Below the pieces are notes generated by a model. The model searched no databases. It saw only the letters and a program-made list of their open reading frames with translations, and was not told where the DNA came from. Made by a program: the position numbers and the translations under genes. A stretch of 64,000 bases of DNA from Vibrio quintilis (GTDB lineage: Bacteria > Pseudomonadota > Gammaproteobacteria > Enterobacterales > Vibrionaceae), in the NCBI RefSeq assembly GCF_024529975.1, contig NZ_AP024897.1, positions 62,001 through 126,000 of the forward strand, in the 5' to 3' direction. Positions 44,207-53,488 of the stretch are shown here, one piece after another (within the stretch, counting starts at the first letter, position 1; every line of letters starts with the position of its first letter).

Positions 44207-46513
44207 GTGAGAATTGGTGATAACAGGTTACAAATTCAGAACACTCTGAGTGATGAAAAGATGCAGAACTCAGAAGAACAGTCGGTGAGTTTACACAAAC
44301 AAGCCGGGGTGCCGGGAAAAGGGGTTGATTTTAATTCCCCTCCCAAACCTTCTGCCGGATTATCCGGGTCCGCAAATTCAGGAGATGGTGTGCCGGGACA
44401 GGCACAGTATGCCGGTAATCTGTCATTGTTATTCCGGCTTGTCGCAACGATTTTGTCTCCGGGGAAAAAAGCCGGTAAACAGGAGATTCGCCAGGAGATG
44501 CCACTTCAGGGGCTGAGTCATACCCGGTCAACAAAACGCAGTGGTCATGCTGGTGTTGTGTCTGCTCCTTCAGTTTCAGCTGCCAAACCGGTTGCCCCCA
44601 TCAGGCATACTGATGCTGCAACACTGGCTGCAATTGATAACTCAGAGTTCAGTTGTGCCGAAGCGCTGAAAAAGTGGGATCGTATGGTTGAACACTTGCC
44701 GCCAGAGCAAAGGGCAGATGCTGCGAAAGCGCTGAATCGTCCGTATGCTGCCGCAAAGTTAGCCCTTGAAGGTGGTGCTGCCGGAGAGCAGGCAATGACA
44801 TACATTAAGGCGAATCCGGCTTTGTTTCGGGCGATTGAGACCCGTGCGGGGTCCGGTGATGATCGCCATGTGAAGGCAGATGGGCTCATGTCTGAAAAAG
44901 ACCTCAAAGTCTTTGCCGGGACCATGGAAGATCGGGCCCGGGAAGCGGGAGAAATGCTGGATAAATTTCATGAAAAACACCCGGATGCTGATGCCCGGAG
45001 TCTGTATATGGCACGTTCAGCCGCAGTTATGTATGCCAATGATCCGATTGTACGTGCTGCTTCTGAGGCGAAGGCGTGTGGTGCTGACAGGCAACAAGAT
45101 GTCAAATATACCAACCGGGGGGATTTACAGGCTCTGGCTGATCCGGCAAATAATCCTGATTTGTCGCTTCTGCTGACAGAAGGCGCAAATCTGTGGGGGC
45201 AGCCCGGTATGTACAATACGCTGGAAGATATGGGATTGCGTGGGAAAGACGTTGCCCGTCATGGTGGTGATGGTTTGGTGGCCGGGAATGACTTTGCATC
45301 TTTTATTGAACATGTCGGACCGGCCAGTGGCGCTGAGTTTGCCGATTTTATCGCTTATACAGCCATGCAAAACTCAACGGCAAGTGTTGATATCAGCCAG
45401 CTGAATGAGGATATTTTTCAGCATCCCGAACAATATTCCGGCGCATCAAAAGCAGCGGTGATGATGAAGCTGCAGAAAATGTTGGGATATGTTCAGGCTG
45501 GCAGGGAAATCCGGGATACCGATGAAACAGAGAAAGATTTAAAGGATAAAATAGCTCAGCTACAAAGTGATAAGGATGTTCAAACGTATCTTGAAAAGTC
45601 GCTTCCTGAGAATAAACGGCAGATTATTTACGCCTCTTCTGAATTATTCCATACCGTGATGGAGCATATGCAGCAAGATGTTTTATCCGGACGTTCTTTA
45701 GGGAAGGCGTTGCATCAATCATCCGAAAATTCTCAGCCAGCCCTTGCCGTGACACAGGCATTGGAAAACGCGCATGATGAGCTGCAGTTTTATCAGGATT
45801 TAACCGGCCACAAGATTGAAGTCTCGGATCTGATCGCAACCCGCCCTGATTTGGCAGCAAAGATCAGGCGATCGTCAGATGAAGTGATGAACGGGGATTT
45901 ATTAACCAGGATGGCTAAAGATAAAGACTTTTCCCCGGAAAAAGCAACAGATGCCTACTGGACAACCGTTGCATTCATGGATGATGCTTTATCAAAGTCG
46001 GCCGGAGGCGGGATCGGATTACCGGATGGTCAGGTCGTCAGTCAGGCTTTAGCTGCCGCTGGTGTTGATGCCAGTCATACAGGTGTGGTGGATAACCGGA
46101 TGCTGAAAGCACTGATGGCGCAACACAACGACGGACTTTCAACTGACTTTCAGCAGAGTGGAACGCACAATCATGAGTTGTTGGATAAACTAAAAGATAA
46201 AGCGTTAAAGAAAGGGACTAAATTTCTTGCAAAGCAAGGGACTAAATTTGCGGTCAAACTGGGTGCGCAGCTGGCAGGGCGCGTGGCTGGTGCCCTTGCC
46301 GGAGAAGCGGCAGGAATGGCATTAGCCGGGACGATCGGTGCTGCAGCTGGTCCGGTTGGTATGATTGCTGGTGCTGCGGTATCGGTCGGTTTTGGGATTG
46401 CTGAAGTTGTGAATTACTTTAAAGGCGCCGCTAAAAAGCGCAGGGAACGACGTGATTTCGATCATACCGTCTCGCCTGCGCTGGAGCAGTTTGGGATTAA
46501 AAAGCCCGATTAG
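44207..46513 (+). CDS. HrpK/NolX-like putative type III translocon protein or effector
   Basis: A 768-residue protein without a Sec signal and with a polar Ser/Gly/Gln-rich first 70 residues, as in type III substrates. The body recalls the HrpK and HrpF/NolX translocon families: 'ALKKWDRMVEHLPPEQRADA', 'YIKANPALFRAIETRAG' (200-214), two Asp/Gly-rich EF-hand-like stretches ('HVKADGLMSEKDLKVF' at 221-236; 'RHGGDGLVAGNDFASF' at 351-366) and a hydrophobic Gly/Ala zipper at about 685-733 that could insert into a host membrane, followed by a basic tail. GTG 44207 has AAGGAA upstream. Family assignment is by recollection of pattern, not a search. Confidence 0.65.
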   Translation: MRIGDNRLQIQNTLSDEKMQNSEEQSVSLHKQAGVPGKGVDFNSPPKPSAGLSGSANSGDGVPGQAQYAGNLSLLFRLVATILSPGKKAGKQEIRQEMPLQGLSHTRSTKRSGHAGVVSAPSVSAAKPVAPIRHTDAATLAAIDNSEFSCAEALKKWDRMVEHLPPEQRADAAKALNRPYAAAKLALEGGAAGEQAMTYIKANPALFRAIETRAGSGDDRHVKADGLMSEKDLKVFAGTMEDRAREAGEMLDKFHEKHPDADARSLYMARSAAVMYANDPIVRAASEAKACGADRQQDVKYTNRGDLQALADPANNPDLSLLLTEGANLWGQPGMYNTLEDMGLRGKDVARHGGDGLVAGNDFASFIEHVGPASGAEFADFIAYTAMQNSTASVDISQLNEDIFQHPEQYSGASKAAVMMKLQKMLGYVQAGREIRDTDETEKDLKDKIAQLQSDKDVQTYLEKSLPENKRQIIYASSELFHTVMEHMQQDVLSGRSLGKALHQSSENSQPALAVTQALENAHDELQFYQDLTGHKIEVSDLIATRPDLAAKIRRSSDEVMNGDLLTRMAKDKDFSPEKATDAYWTTVAFMDDALSKSAGGGIGLPDGQVVSQALAAAGVDASHTGVVDNRMLKALMAQHNDGLSTDFQQSGTHNHELLDKLKDKALKKGTKFLAKQGTKFAVKLGAQLAGRVAGALAGEAAGMALAGTIGAAAGPVGMIAGAAVSVGFGIAEVVNYFKGAAKKRRERRDFDHTVSPALEQFGIKKPD

Positions 46514-46523
46514 TTTCTGAAGG

Positions 46524-46566
46524 CCTCTGATACACTCAATTATTTGGTATCAGAGGTTATTTTTTA
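46524..46566 (+). terminator. Terminator of the HrpK-like gene
   Basis: A perfect 10-bp stem CCTCTGATAC/GTATCAGAGG with a 13-base loop, then TTATTTTTT. It starts 11 bp after the stop codon and its T-rich end overlaps the 3' end of the convergent Sel1 gene. Confidence 0.8.
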
Positions 46567-47321
46567 TCAAAAACATCCAGATGCTTACAGGTGAATTTTG
46601 ATGATAATTCTTTATTCTCTTTACAGATCTTTTTAATTCTGTCTTGTGCCCGTTTGTTTCCTGAACGCGCTGAGAATTCAATATATTTAAAGGCAAGTGG
46701 CTGATCTTTTTTCAATCCTCTGCCTTCGTAATACAGCATACCCAGATCAAGTGCACTGTTGTTATCTCTTCCGTCGACAGCTTTTTGATACCACTTAGCA
46801 GCTTCTTTATAATCTTGTTTGGTGCCAACCCCATCTCTGTACATTCTGGCTAGTTTATACATTGAGAAAGTCATGCCCTGATTTGAAGCCAGTGTATATA
46901 GTTTAAAGGCTTTTTCATGACTTGCAGTGACACCCCGTCCGGCCATGTACATATTGGCAAGGTTGTGTTGTGCCATCGCACTGCCCTGTTTTGCAGCTTT
47001 GTAGAACCATTCAGCAGCCGTTCGTTGATTGGCTTTTGCTCCGATTCCTCTTGCGTAGAGATCCCCGACTTTTGCCTGCGCTTCCGGATCCCCTGACTCA
47101 GCGGCTTTAACATACCAGTTTAACGCTTCTTTATAGTTTTTTTGTTGCGTATAGTAGGTGCCCAGGTTCATATGGGCGAGTGGGTTTTTACTCTGCTTAA
47201 AAAGCGCAATCGCTTTTTCTTTATCTCCGGATTTTAATGCTTTCATCCCATCATCGAATGCGTTGGCAAAACACAGGTTTGTAAGCAATATGATTGATAA
47301 TAAGGCTTTGACTAATTTCAT
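46557..47321 (-). CDS. Secreted Sel1-repeat protein
   Basis: A 254-residue protein with a signal peptide (hydrophobic core 'LLSIILLTNLCFANA') and about five Sel1-type repeats, for example 'PEAQAKVGDLYARGIGAKAN', 'MAQHNLANMYMAGRGVTASH' and 'NSALDLGMLYYEGRGLKKDQ'. Sel1 repeats form solenoids for protein-protein contacts; the partner is unknown. ATG 47321 follows AAGGTC at good distance, and the longer frame would put seven polar residues ahead of the signal peptide. It is convergent with the HrpK-like gene, so co-regulation is not implied. Confidence 0.8.
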   Translation of the reverse strand: MKLVKALLSIILLTNLCFANAFDDGMKALKSGDKEKAIALFKQSKNPLAHMNLGTYYTQQKNYKEALNWYVKAAESGDPEAQAKVGDLYARGIGAKANQRTAAEWFYKAAKQGSAMAQHNLANMYMAGRGVTASHEKAFKLYTLASNQGMTFSMYKLARMYRDGVGTKQDYKEAAKWYQKAVDGRDNNSALDLGMLYYEGRGLKKDQPLAFKYIEFSARSGNKRAQDRIKKICKENKELSSKFTCKHLDVFDKK

Positions 47322-47409
47322 GGTTGACCTTTTCGAATGCATGATGTTGATAAATCAGTGAAGCAGTATGAAGCTTCTCAGCATTTAAACCAACAGATTT
47401 GTAATTAGT

Positions 47410-48300
47410 TCAATGTTTCTCGTGTTTTTTCTGATACTGCTGGATGATCAGACCGGTAATAATAATGACTAACCCAATCACTGTCGAGATATGGATGGGT
47501 TCATGGATGATGGTTGCCAGAAATACCAGTGACAGAAATGGTGAGATAAAAATCAGGTTACTGATTCGTGAAGTATTTTGAGTCAGTCGAAGGGCTGTTA
47601 TCCAGAGAAAAAAGGTAATTCCCATTTCAAATACGCCAATATAAATGGCACTGAGCCAACCGGATAAGTGTTGAATGGTCCAGTCTGCCTGTTCAAAAAA
47701 AGCAAGCAAAGCTGTCAATGGAAGTGCAACTAAGAATCCAAGCAGAATGCTGATGATTGGGTCGGCTTTGTTTCTGGTATTCAGAATCCAGTAACCTGCC
47801 CAGAGCAGTGTGGATAACAGAGCCAGTCCGACACCGGCAGGACTTTGAAAATGAAGTGACAGCAGTTGTCCTGATGTGGCGATGATCAGAACCCCCAGAT
47901 AGCAAATTACGGCGGCAAGATAGTCTTTGCGGCGAATTGGTTGTCCGAGAAATATGGCTGCCATTATCGTTAAGGTAATGGCCCAGCTGTAGTTTATTGC
48001 TTGTGCCTGAGAGGCCGGTAGCAGAGAGTAAGCTTTGAACAGAATCAGATAATAGCCAAGCGGATTGATCAGGCCGGACAGGATGAAGATGGCGGGTTGA
48101 GCCTGAAATGTTGGAATGATTTGTTTCGTTTTCCTCTGGCACAGGCAAAGAATGAAGAGCACACAGGATGAGACTGTGCAGGCGATAACCAGCATTTGAA
48201 CCGGAGTAAATTCAGCCAGGGTTAACTTAAAAGCGGTTGCTACGGTTGACCATAAGATGACGGCTGATAATCCGAAAAACAGGGCGCGTTTCTCATTCAT
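47410..48300 (-). CDS. EamA/DMT-family inner-membrane transporter
   Basis: A 296-residue protein with about ten membrane segments in two repeated halves, as in EamA drug/metabolite exporters: the N-terminal 'ALFFGLSAVILWSTVATAFK' and second-half 'GVGLALLSTLLWAGYWILNT' both carry the expected 'LW' pattern. The substrate cannot be read from sequence. ATG 48300 (MNEKRALF) is chosen over a TTG 13 codons upstream; neither has a strong ribosome site. It is single, with 186 bp between its start and the pectinesterase stop. Confidence 0.8.
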   Translation of the reverse strand: MNEKRALFFGLSAVILWSTVATAFKLTLAEFTPVQMLVIACTVSSCVLFILCLCQRKTKQIIPTFQAQPAIFILSGLINPLGYYLILFKAYSLLPASQAQAINYSWAITLTIMAAIFLGQPIRRKDYLAAVICYLGVLIIATSGQLLSLHFQSPAGVGLALLSTLLWAGYWILNTRNKADPIISILLGFLVALPLTALLAFFEQADWTIQHLSGWLSAIYIGVFEMGITFFLWITALRLTQNTSRISNLIFISPFLSLVFLATIIHEPIHISTVIGLVIIITGLIIQQYQKKHEKH

Positions 48301-48423
48301 TGTTATTTCTGCTGCGTGTGAGGATAAACTTTGAGTCAATCAATATACGCAAATAGCGGGGACATTGCATTTTTGATTATCTTTTTGTGAAAGGTCTGCT
48401 GAGCTGCGTGAATGTCCGGTATG

Positions 48424-48458
48424 AAAAAAGTCTGTGCTGAATCAGTCAGCACAGACTT
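48424..48458 (-). terminator. Terminator of the pectinesterase gene
   Basis: A 13-bp stem AAGTCTGTGCTGA/TCAGCACAGACTT with a five-base loop; on the minus strand it is followed by a T-run (48424-48429). It lies 29 bp past the pectinesterase stop. Confidence 0.88.
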
Positions 48459-48486
48459 AAGTATATGATTACATTCTGATTATGTA

Positions 48487-50967
48487 TTACAGCCTGATGA
48501 TGTCGAACCAGTTCATCCAGCCATGCCAGTGGTATTCAGGGACTGGCGGGTACGGGAACCAGCCTTCGCCGTCATTATAGTCTGCGAAGATTTGCTGGCG
48601 GGTCAGGTAACCGTCAGTCAGCACATCTTCCCAGGTCATTTGATATGTACCCTCCAGGCGTTTAGAGACATCAAGCGGGTAACCCAGCATATCCATGCTG
48701 TTAAATTCACGCCAGCCTGCTGTAGACGTCGCTGTTTCTGGTGTTGGTGCCGGTTTATCTAACCATCCTGTGGTGCGGATGTGGTCATCCATCCAGGTGT
48801 TGATGAATGCAATATTGTCGTAGCATCCCGGACATCCGCCACTGCGCGCCAGATAGACAGAATCATCAGCGACCGAATAACCATTTTCGCTGTCTGCTCT
48901 GGTTAAGATTGAGTTGAGGAAGACAAATCCTTTATCGTTCTCATCTTTCACTCTGGCCTGCAGGATGTAGCCACCGTTATTTTTCCCTCTTGAGTCGCCC
49001 AGAGTCCGGATCTCACTGCTTTCAAACAAAGAAGCATGTGTATAACCCCAAATAAAATCGACGTTTCCTGCCACCATTGATTTATAGAACCAGGTCCAGC
49101 CATTCAGCATCAGTGTATCCTGCTCACTGATGAAATTGCTCCGGTAAGCAATCAGGCGGCCGTCATTACTATTAAAATATAAGGCTTCAGCCTGATGACC
49201 TTCACCGATCAGGGTGGTGTTTTTCAGGGTCAGGTCTTGCAGGGTCAGCAGGTCGACATTTTTCGCCAGGAATAATGCGCGGGCATTGGTGCCGGAATTC
49301 AGCTGCTCATTATTCTTATAGGAAATGATGGTTTGTTGTCTGCCTTCTCCCATAATCGTCAGATTCTTTTGCCCGTAGACATAAATCGGTTCTTCATAAG
49401 TTCCGGCTTTGACCAAAATCGTTATGGGTGCCTCGGTATCATGATATTGGCGGACAAAGTTGATTGCGCCCTGAACAGAACGGAAATCGGCATGTGAACC
49501 ATCATCATCGACGACAAGGAAGGTTTTATTCACATCGGGTTTCTCTGTCCGGGTTGTGAAGACCCAGTTGCTGTTTCTGCCAATCCCCGCAAAAGTTTTT
49601 CCGGCTAGTGTCGCATCTGTAAAGGCCGCTTCAGGAATCACCACATAATAGGTTTTTCCCTGCTCAAGTACATTTGCATGAGGGGTGATGTGAACTTCAT
49701 TTCCGACGACTCTGACGGAATGTGTTTTGATGGTTCTGAGCTGTTTATAACCAATATTATCTTCATCAGTATCAACATTAATCTGGTCAACCAGTGTGTC
49801 GTCATCTGCATCATAAATCCGGACAGAGCCAATCCCTTTGGCTGGCTGAGAATCAAAAGTTACAGACAGGGTTGTATCTTCATAAACGCTGGTGCTTTGA
49901 GCTGACGGGGTCAACTGATCAGTAAAGGAATAAGTTGCTGTGGGCATTTCAAATGCGGGGGCAATGACTGCATGAATCGATTTCGATACACCAGATCCCG
50001 TGGTAATCGTGACGGTGACTTTTCCTTGTGAGAGCGGTGTTAAGACGATATTGCCGTCAACCAGTTCTGCTTTAACGATGGTGCTGTCGCCTGACGTGAC
50101 AGTGATGGTATCGGCATCGCCATCCCGGGTCGTTGCACTGACAGGAATGGTTGTGGCGTCATCACCGGCATCGGCTGCATATTCAAGTAATTCGCTGTCA
50201 ATGGTCAGTGATGCCGGTTTTTCATCCGCATTACCGATATTGATATCATCAATTTCGAATGATTTATTTGATGTCCAGAGGCCGATTAATCCCTGGGATG
50301 AAAAATGAGAGTCTGTCGTTGATGCAATTTTATCCCCATCAAAATAGACGGTGAGGGTCTGATCTTTCATGACAAACCGGAGTTGATGCCAGTCACCGTC
50401 AAGTTCTCCTGCTGTGCCTTGTGAGATAGGCACTTTCACTCGTTTAACCCGTGAAAGTTTGCCTTCATTCATGACGGCGATTTCGACCTGAGTACTGTTG
50501 GTTGAGTTTTGTACGTTCAAAGCTCCGGCATACCAGTTATTCCCATCCTGATAACGTCCCAGTAAATAAAGCTGTTTATTTGCAGTGGTGCTATTCTTTC
50601 GCGGTCTTATTTTTGCTTCGACATAATAATCAGCACTATTTAGCTTGCTGAGAGCTTCTTGTTTTACCAGCGCAATCACACCACCTTTACTCCCGGCAGT
50701 ATATCTGAGCATTGTATTGTCCTGATCGGTGACTAAATCAAACTGACCATCAGGAACAAAAGAATTTTCGGTCTCAGGAAGCAGATTCCAGTTATCTGTA
50801 TTTCCGGCACTAAAGTCTTCACAGAAATAAGCCGTTGTATCTGTGCAAATACTTTCGGTACTTGTGGTAAGTTCTGAACTATCAGATGCATAAACTGACG
50901 TGAAAGCAACGGGAACAGATAACGACGCAAGCATCATTATTCTGATTGAATGTTGTTTTAGTTTCAT
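48487..50967 (-). CDS. Secreted multidomain pectinesterase
   Basis: An 826-residue exported protein. The signal peptide ends near residue 27 (VYA-S). Residues about 45-250 form a concanavalin-like carbohydrate-binding type domain ('WYAGALNVQNSTNSTQVEIA'), about 250-335 a bacterial Ig-like domain, about 340-475 an SbsA-like Ig domain ending 'FTTRTEKPD', and about 480-826 a CE8 pectin methylesterase. The CE8 hallmarks are present: 'DFRSVQGAINFV', 'SEQDTLMLNGW' with the catalytic Asp, and 'GNVDFIWGYTHASLF' with the second Asp. It de-esterifies plant pectin, consistent with the two cellulases nearby. Confidence 0.88.
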   Translation of the reverse strand: MKLKQHSIRIMMLASLSVPVAFTSVYASDSSELTTSTESICTDTTAYFCEDFSAGNTDNWNLLPETENSFVPDGQFDLVTDQDNTMLRYTAGSKGGVIALVKQEALSKLNSADYYVEAKIRPRKNSTTANKQLYLLGRYQDGNNWYAGALNVQNSTNSTQVEIAVMNEGKLSRVKRVKVPISQGTAGELDGDWHQLRFVMKDQTLTVYFDGDKIASTTDSHFSSQGLIGLWTSNKSFEIDDINIGNADEKPASLTIDSELLEYAADAGDDATTIPVSATTRDGDADTITVTSGDSTIVKAELVDGNIVLTPLSQGKVTVTITTGSGVSKSIHAVIAPAFEMPTATYSFTDQLTPSAQSTSVYEDTTLSVTFDSQPAKGIGSVRIYDADDDTLVDQINVDTDEDNIGYKQLRTIKTHSVRVVGNEVHITPHANVLEQGKTYYVVIPEAAFTDATLAGKTFAGIGRNSNWVFTTRTEKPDVNKTFLVVDDDGSHADFRSVQGAINFVRQYHDTEAPITILVKAGTYEEPIYVYGQKNLTIMGEGRQQTIISYKNNEQLNSGTNARALFLAKNVDLLTLQDLTLKNTTLIGEGHQAEALYFNSNDGRLIAYRSNFISEQDTLMLNGWTWFYKSMVAGNVDFIWGYTHASLFESSEIRTLGDSRGKNNGGYILQARVKDENDKGFVFLNSILTRADSENGYSVADDSVYLARSGGCPGCYDNIAFINTWMDDHIRTTGWLDKPAPTPETATSTAGWREFNSMDMLGYPLDVSKRLEGTYQMTWEDVLTDGYLTRQQIFADYNDGEGWFPYPPVPEYHWHGWMNWFDIIRL

Positions 50968-51485
50968 TATCTATCCTGTATTTCGTTATTTAATTTTTAA
51001 GTTTATTTGGGTCATTTACGGGCATTCAGGACAATCAAGTTTCCGGAGGTTCATGTGGCTTCACGAGAGGCCACGGCAGACTCGGTTAATCTGCGGGTTC
51101 TTTCTGTCCGGTTGTATGCCAGCCAACTGTCATTGATATTATTTTTTGCTTCAGACGTGCTCTGCATTATTCTCTGATTTAATAGGCAACGAACAGACTG
51201 AAGGGTATTTCGTTACACGATAATTATTCACTGGTTTTATTATTATTGGAATATTGTTTTATTTAATGTTTGATGTAAGCGGTAAACAGATTTTCAGAAA
51301 AAAGAATCAAGGCATGTTTATTGTTGATTTTGGTGATATATATATCAATTATACCCAAACAACCTGCATTATCAGGTTGCTTGGGTATATTCTATATATC
51401 GGGGTTGTTGGCGGGTGTATGATTCTGCTTATTTCATGATACAGAAGCGGCTCACCGATCATGCTGGTCAGTGAGCCGGGTAAAT
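50968..51485. other. Intergenic region upstream of the pectinesterase
   Basis: About 518 bp holding the pectinesterase promoter region, the dispersed palindrome at 51351-51388 and a hairpin with arms CGGCTCAC/GTGAGCCG at 51448-51478 just past the M3 peptidase stop. The only long frame (51254-51439, 61 codons) runs across the repeat and is not convincing. Confidence 0.5.
51351..51388. repeat. Dispersed palindromic ATACCCAA element
   Basis: Arms ATACCCAAACAACCTG and CAGGTTGCTTGGGTAT pair at 15 of 16 positions around loop CATTAT. It is the most complete of three related elements in the window, all outside genes. Confidence 0.8.
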
Positions 51486-53333
51486 TTAACAGCCGTATGT
51501 TTCGGTGATATATTTCTCGAATTGCAGGCACATCGCCAGATCAGACTTATTATTGGAAGCCAGTTCTTTCTCTCCGTCGACTACGTTAATCTTTGCGTTC
51601 AGAGGAATAACCGGGTTCTGTTTTCGTTTGGCCGACGACATAATTTTTTGTTGTTCTGACTGCCATAATTGTTCTGCGGACAGGTTACACTCATCAGCAA
51701 GGTACCTGGCATTGAATCCTTCACCACATAAGCTTTCAATACATGCATTCAGAGAGACACTGTTCCCCGCATGCCAGTAATGTTCTGCCAGTTGTGGGCC
51801 AATCTCCGGATTATCGGTTAAGTAACCGTATTGCTTCATAAAGTAGGCCCGGGTCTGGTAAACCGCCATATGAGCAAGCAGGTAGCCCTGATAGGAACAG
51901 GCTGAGTCATCTGACAGCAGGTGAGGGATTGCCATAAGCGGGCGGGGGCTGCACTCCAGACCAAGCACTTCTTTTTCCATGTTGCGGGCTAACTGAGTCA
52001 CATTTTTCGGAGTCAGTTCCTCATCACCGAGCTGGTATAAAGCCCGCTCAAAATAAGGCACAACCAGAATGCTGCGTTCCTGATAGGCTCTGAATGGCTG
52101 GCGGCTGTCGATCATCGCTTTGATCACTTCATCCGGTACCGGATTACCATCTGCATCATGGGCATAAAGTTTTAGCCAGTCCGCATCCTCCAGCAGGCTG
52201 TCACAGAACATAGATTGTGTTTCGGCATAGGCCATTGATGTTGGAGCAAATTCCTGAGAAAAGCATGGTGCGTTCATTTTTACGTTGGCAAAATGTGCGG
52301 CATGGCCGCCTTCATGGAATAGTGTATTAATGCCGGAATATCCGCTGCCGATTTGATCTGGTTTGGCATTGCTGGTGAAGTTTACGTTGGCCGGCACCCA
52401 CTGATTCTGATTATAAAATGACGGTACAGGGCCATGACAGAAACCGTTTTGATATTTGCCTTTACGATCCAACAGGTCGAGAGTCAGATCGGCGCCTGAA
52501 TAATTAATATTCAGCCGGCTGAATGATTCGACCCAGCGGCGTAATGACTTAGAGAAAGGAACATAAGGATCAAGCTCCCGCATAACATCGCCTGAAAACG
52601 CATTGATAAAGTTATGGCCGAGCAGAGCCTGAGCACCTTGTTGCTTTTTTAAGTTCTTCAGACTATTGAGGTGGCTGTCTTTCGTTCTTTGTTCAAAATC
52701 ATCCAGAATGCTGAACAGTTGCGCCGTCGTCATCTGTTCAGTTTTCTCTACGGCATAGTCAAAAAAGGTGTCATAACCTAAAGCACGGGCAAACTGATTC
52801 CGGAGTTTGACTAACTCCGGAAAACCGTTGTTAAGCAGCCACTGTTCCAGATCCATTAAAGCCTGGTGAGCAGATTGTCTGACCTGCTCATTATCACTGG
52901 TTCGAATGACAGAAGCCAGCAGAGGCAAAGAGCCTTCTGTCAGCTCACCCGCTTCATTGCGGTATGTCATGGTGTGATTTTGCTTCTTTTCAAACAACTC
53001 TGCCTCGAAATCGATGAGTTCTTTTTTCAGTTTTTGCGCTTTTTCGGATTCGAGTGCGTGCGCTTCAAACATGGTTAACCAGCCTTTCAGGCCAGTCGTT
53101 GTGCTACGTTTTTCATCCGGATCGGTAATCGATTCAGCTGCCGAAATTTGCTGTTTAATCTCAGGGATTTTTGCAGCCTGACTGAGAAACTCTGTCCATT
53201 TGGTCTGGGCTTCAGCTGACCCCTGATGATCATCACTGGTTCCCATATAGGTTTTCCAGAAAAAATCTTCTTTTGTGCGGTGTAAAGACAGGTATTGTTG
53301 ATTGAGTTCATAAAGATAAGATGTTGCAGTCAT
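51486..53333 (-). CDS. M3-family oligoendopeptidase-like metallopeptidase
   Basis: A 615-residue zinc metallopeptidase distantly related to oligoendopeptidase F. The zinc motif is HEGGHAAHF, starting at residue 340, with the third ligand expected in 'MAYAETQSMFCDSLLEDADW'. It has no signal peptide, so it is probably cytosolic. The HEGGH form (Gly-Gly instead of Phe-Gly) sets it apart from PrlC at 31398. It is transcribed away from rmuC, with 155 bp between the two starts. Exact substrate unknown. Confidence 0.82.
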   Translation of the reverse strand: MTATSYLYELNQQYLSLHRTKEDFFWKTYMGTSDDHQGSAEAQTKWTEFLSQAAKIPEIKQQISAAESITDPDEKRSTTTGLKGWLTMFEAHALESEKAQKLKKELIDFEAELFEKKQNHTMTYRNEAGELTEGSLPLLASVIRTSDNEQVRQSAHQALMDLEQWLLNNGFPELVKLRNQFARALGYDTFFDYAVEKTEQMTTAQLFSILDDFEQRTKDSHLNSLKNLKKQQGAQALLGHNFINAFSGDVMRELDPYVPFSKSLRRWVESFSRLNINYSGADLTLDLLDRKGKYQNGFCHGPVPSFYNQNQWVPANVNFTSNAKPDQIGSGYSGINTLFHEGGHAAHFANVKMNAPCFSQEFAPTSMAYAETQSMFCDSLLEDADWLKLYAHDADGNPVPDEVIKAMIDSRQPFRAYQERSILVVPYFERALYQLGDEELTPKNVTQLARNMEKEVLGLECSPRPLMAIPHLLSDDSACSYQGYLLAHMAVYQTRAYFMKQYGYLTDNPEIGPQLAEHYWHAGNSVSLNACIESLCGEGFNARYLADECNLSAEQLWQSEQQKIMSSAKRKQNPVIPLNAKINVVDGEKELASNNKSDLAMCLQFEKYITETYGC

Positions 53334-53488
53334 ACGGTTCCCTGAAATGTTTAACGCTGTTATGTGACTAAGTGATTATTGCATGGTTGGTATGAATCGG
53401 AAAGCGGCGATATTTTTATTTACTGGACAGATATCCAGTATCACAATACCATCAAATTGGGAATCAAAGACAATTAAGTGATGTCACC

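Noticed and set aside
51254..51439. 61-codon frame near the M3 peptidase
   Set aside because: It runs through the dispersed palindrome 51351-51388 and has no credible ribosome site.
51448..51478. Intrinsic terminator of the M3 peptidase gene
   Set aside because: The arms CGGCTCAC/GTGAGCCG pair, but the minus strand lacks a T-run after the stem, so it is noted only as a hairpin.
38444..51485. Integrated phage, transposon or integrative element
   Set aside because: No integrase, transposase, direct-repeat ends or phage gene was found in the interval, and it is not next to a tRNA.
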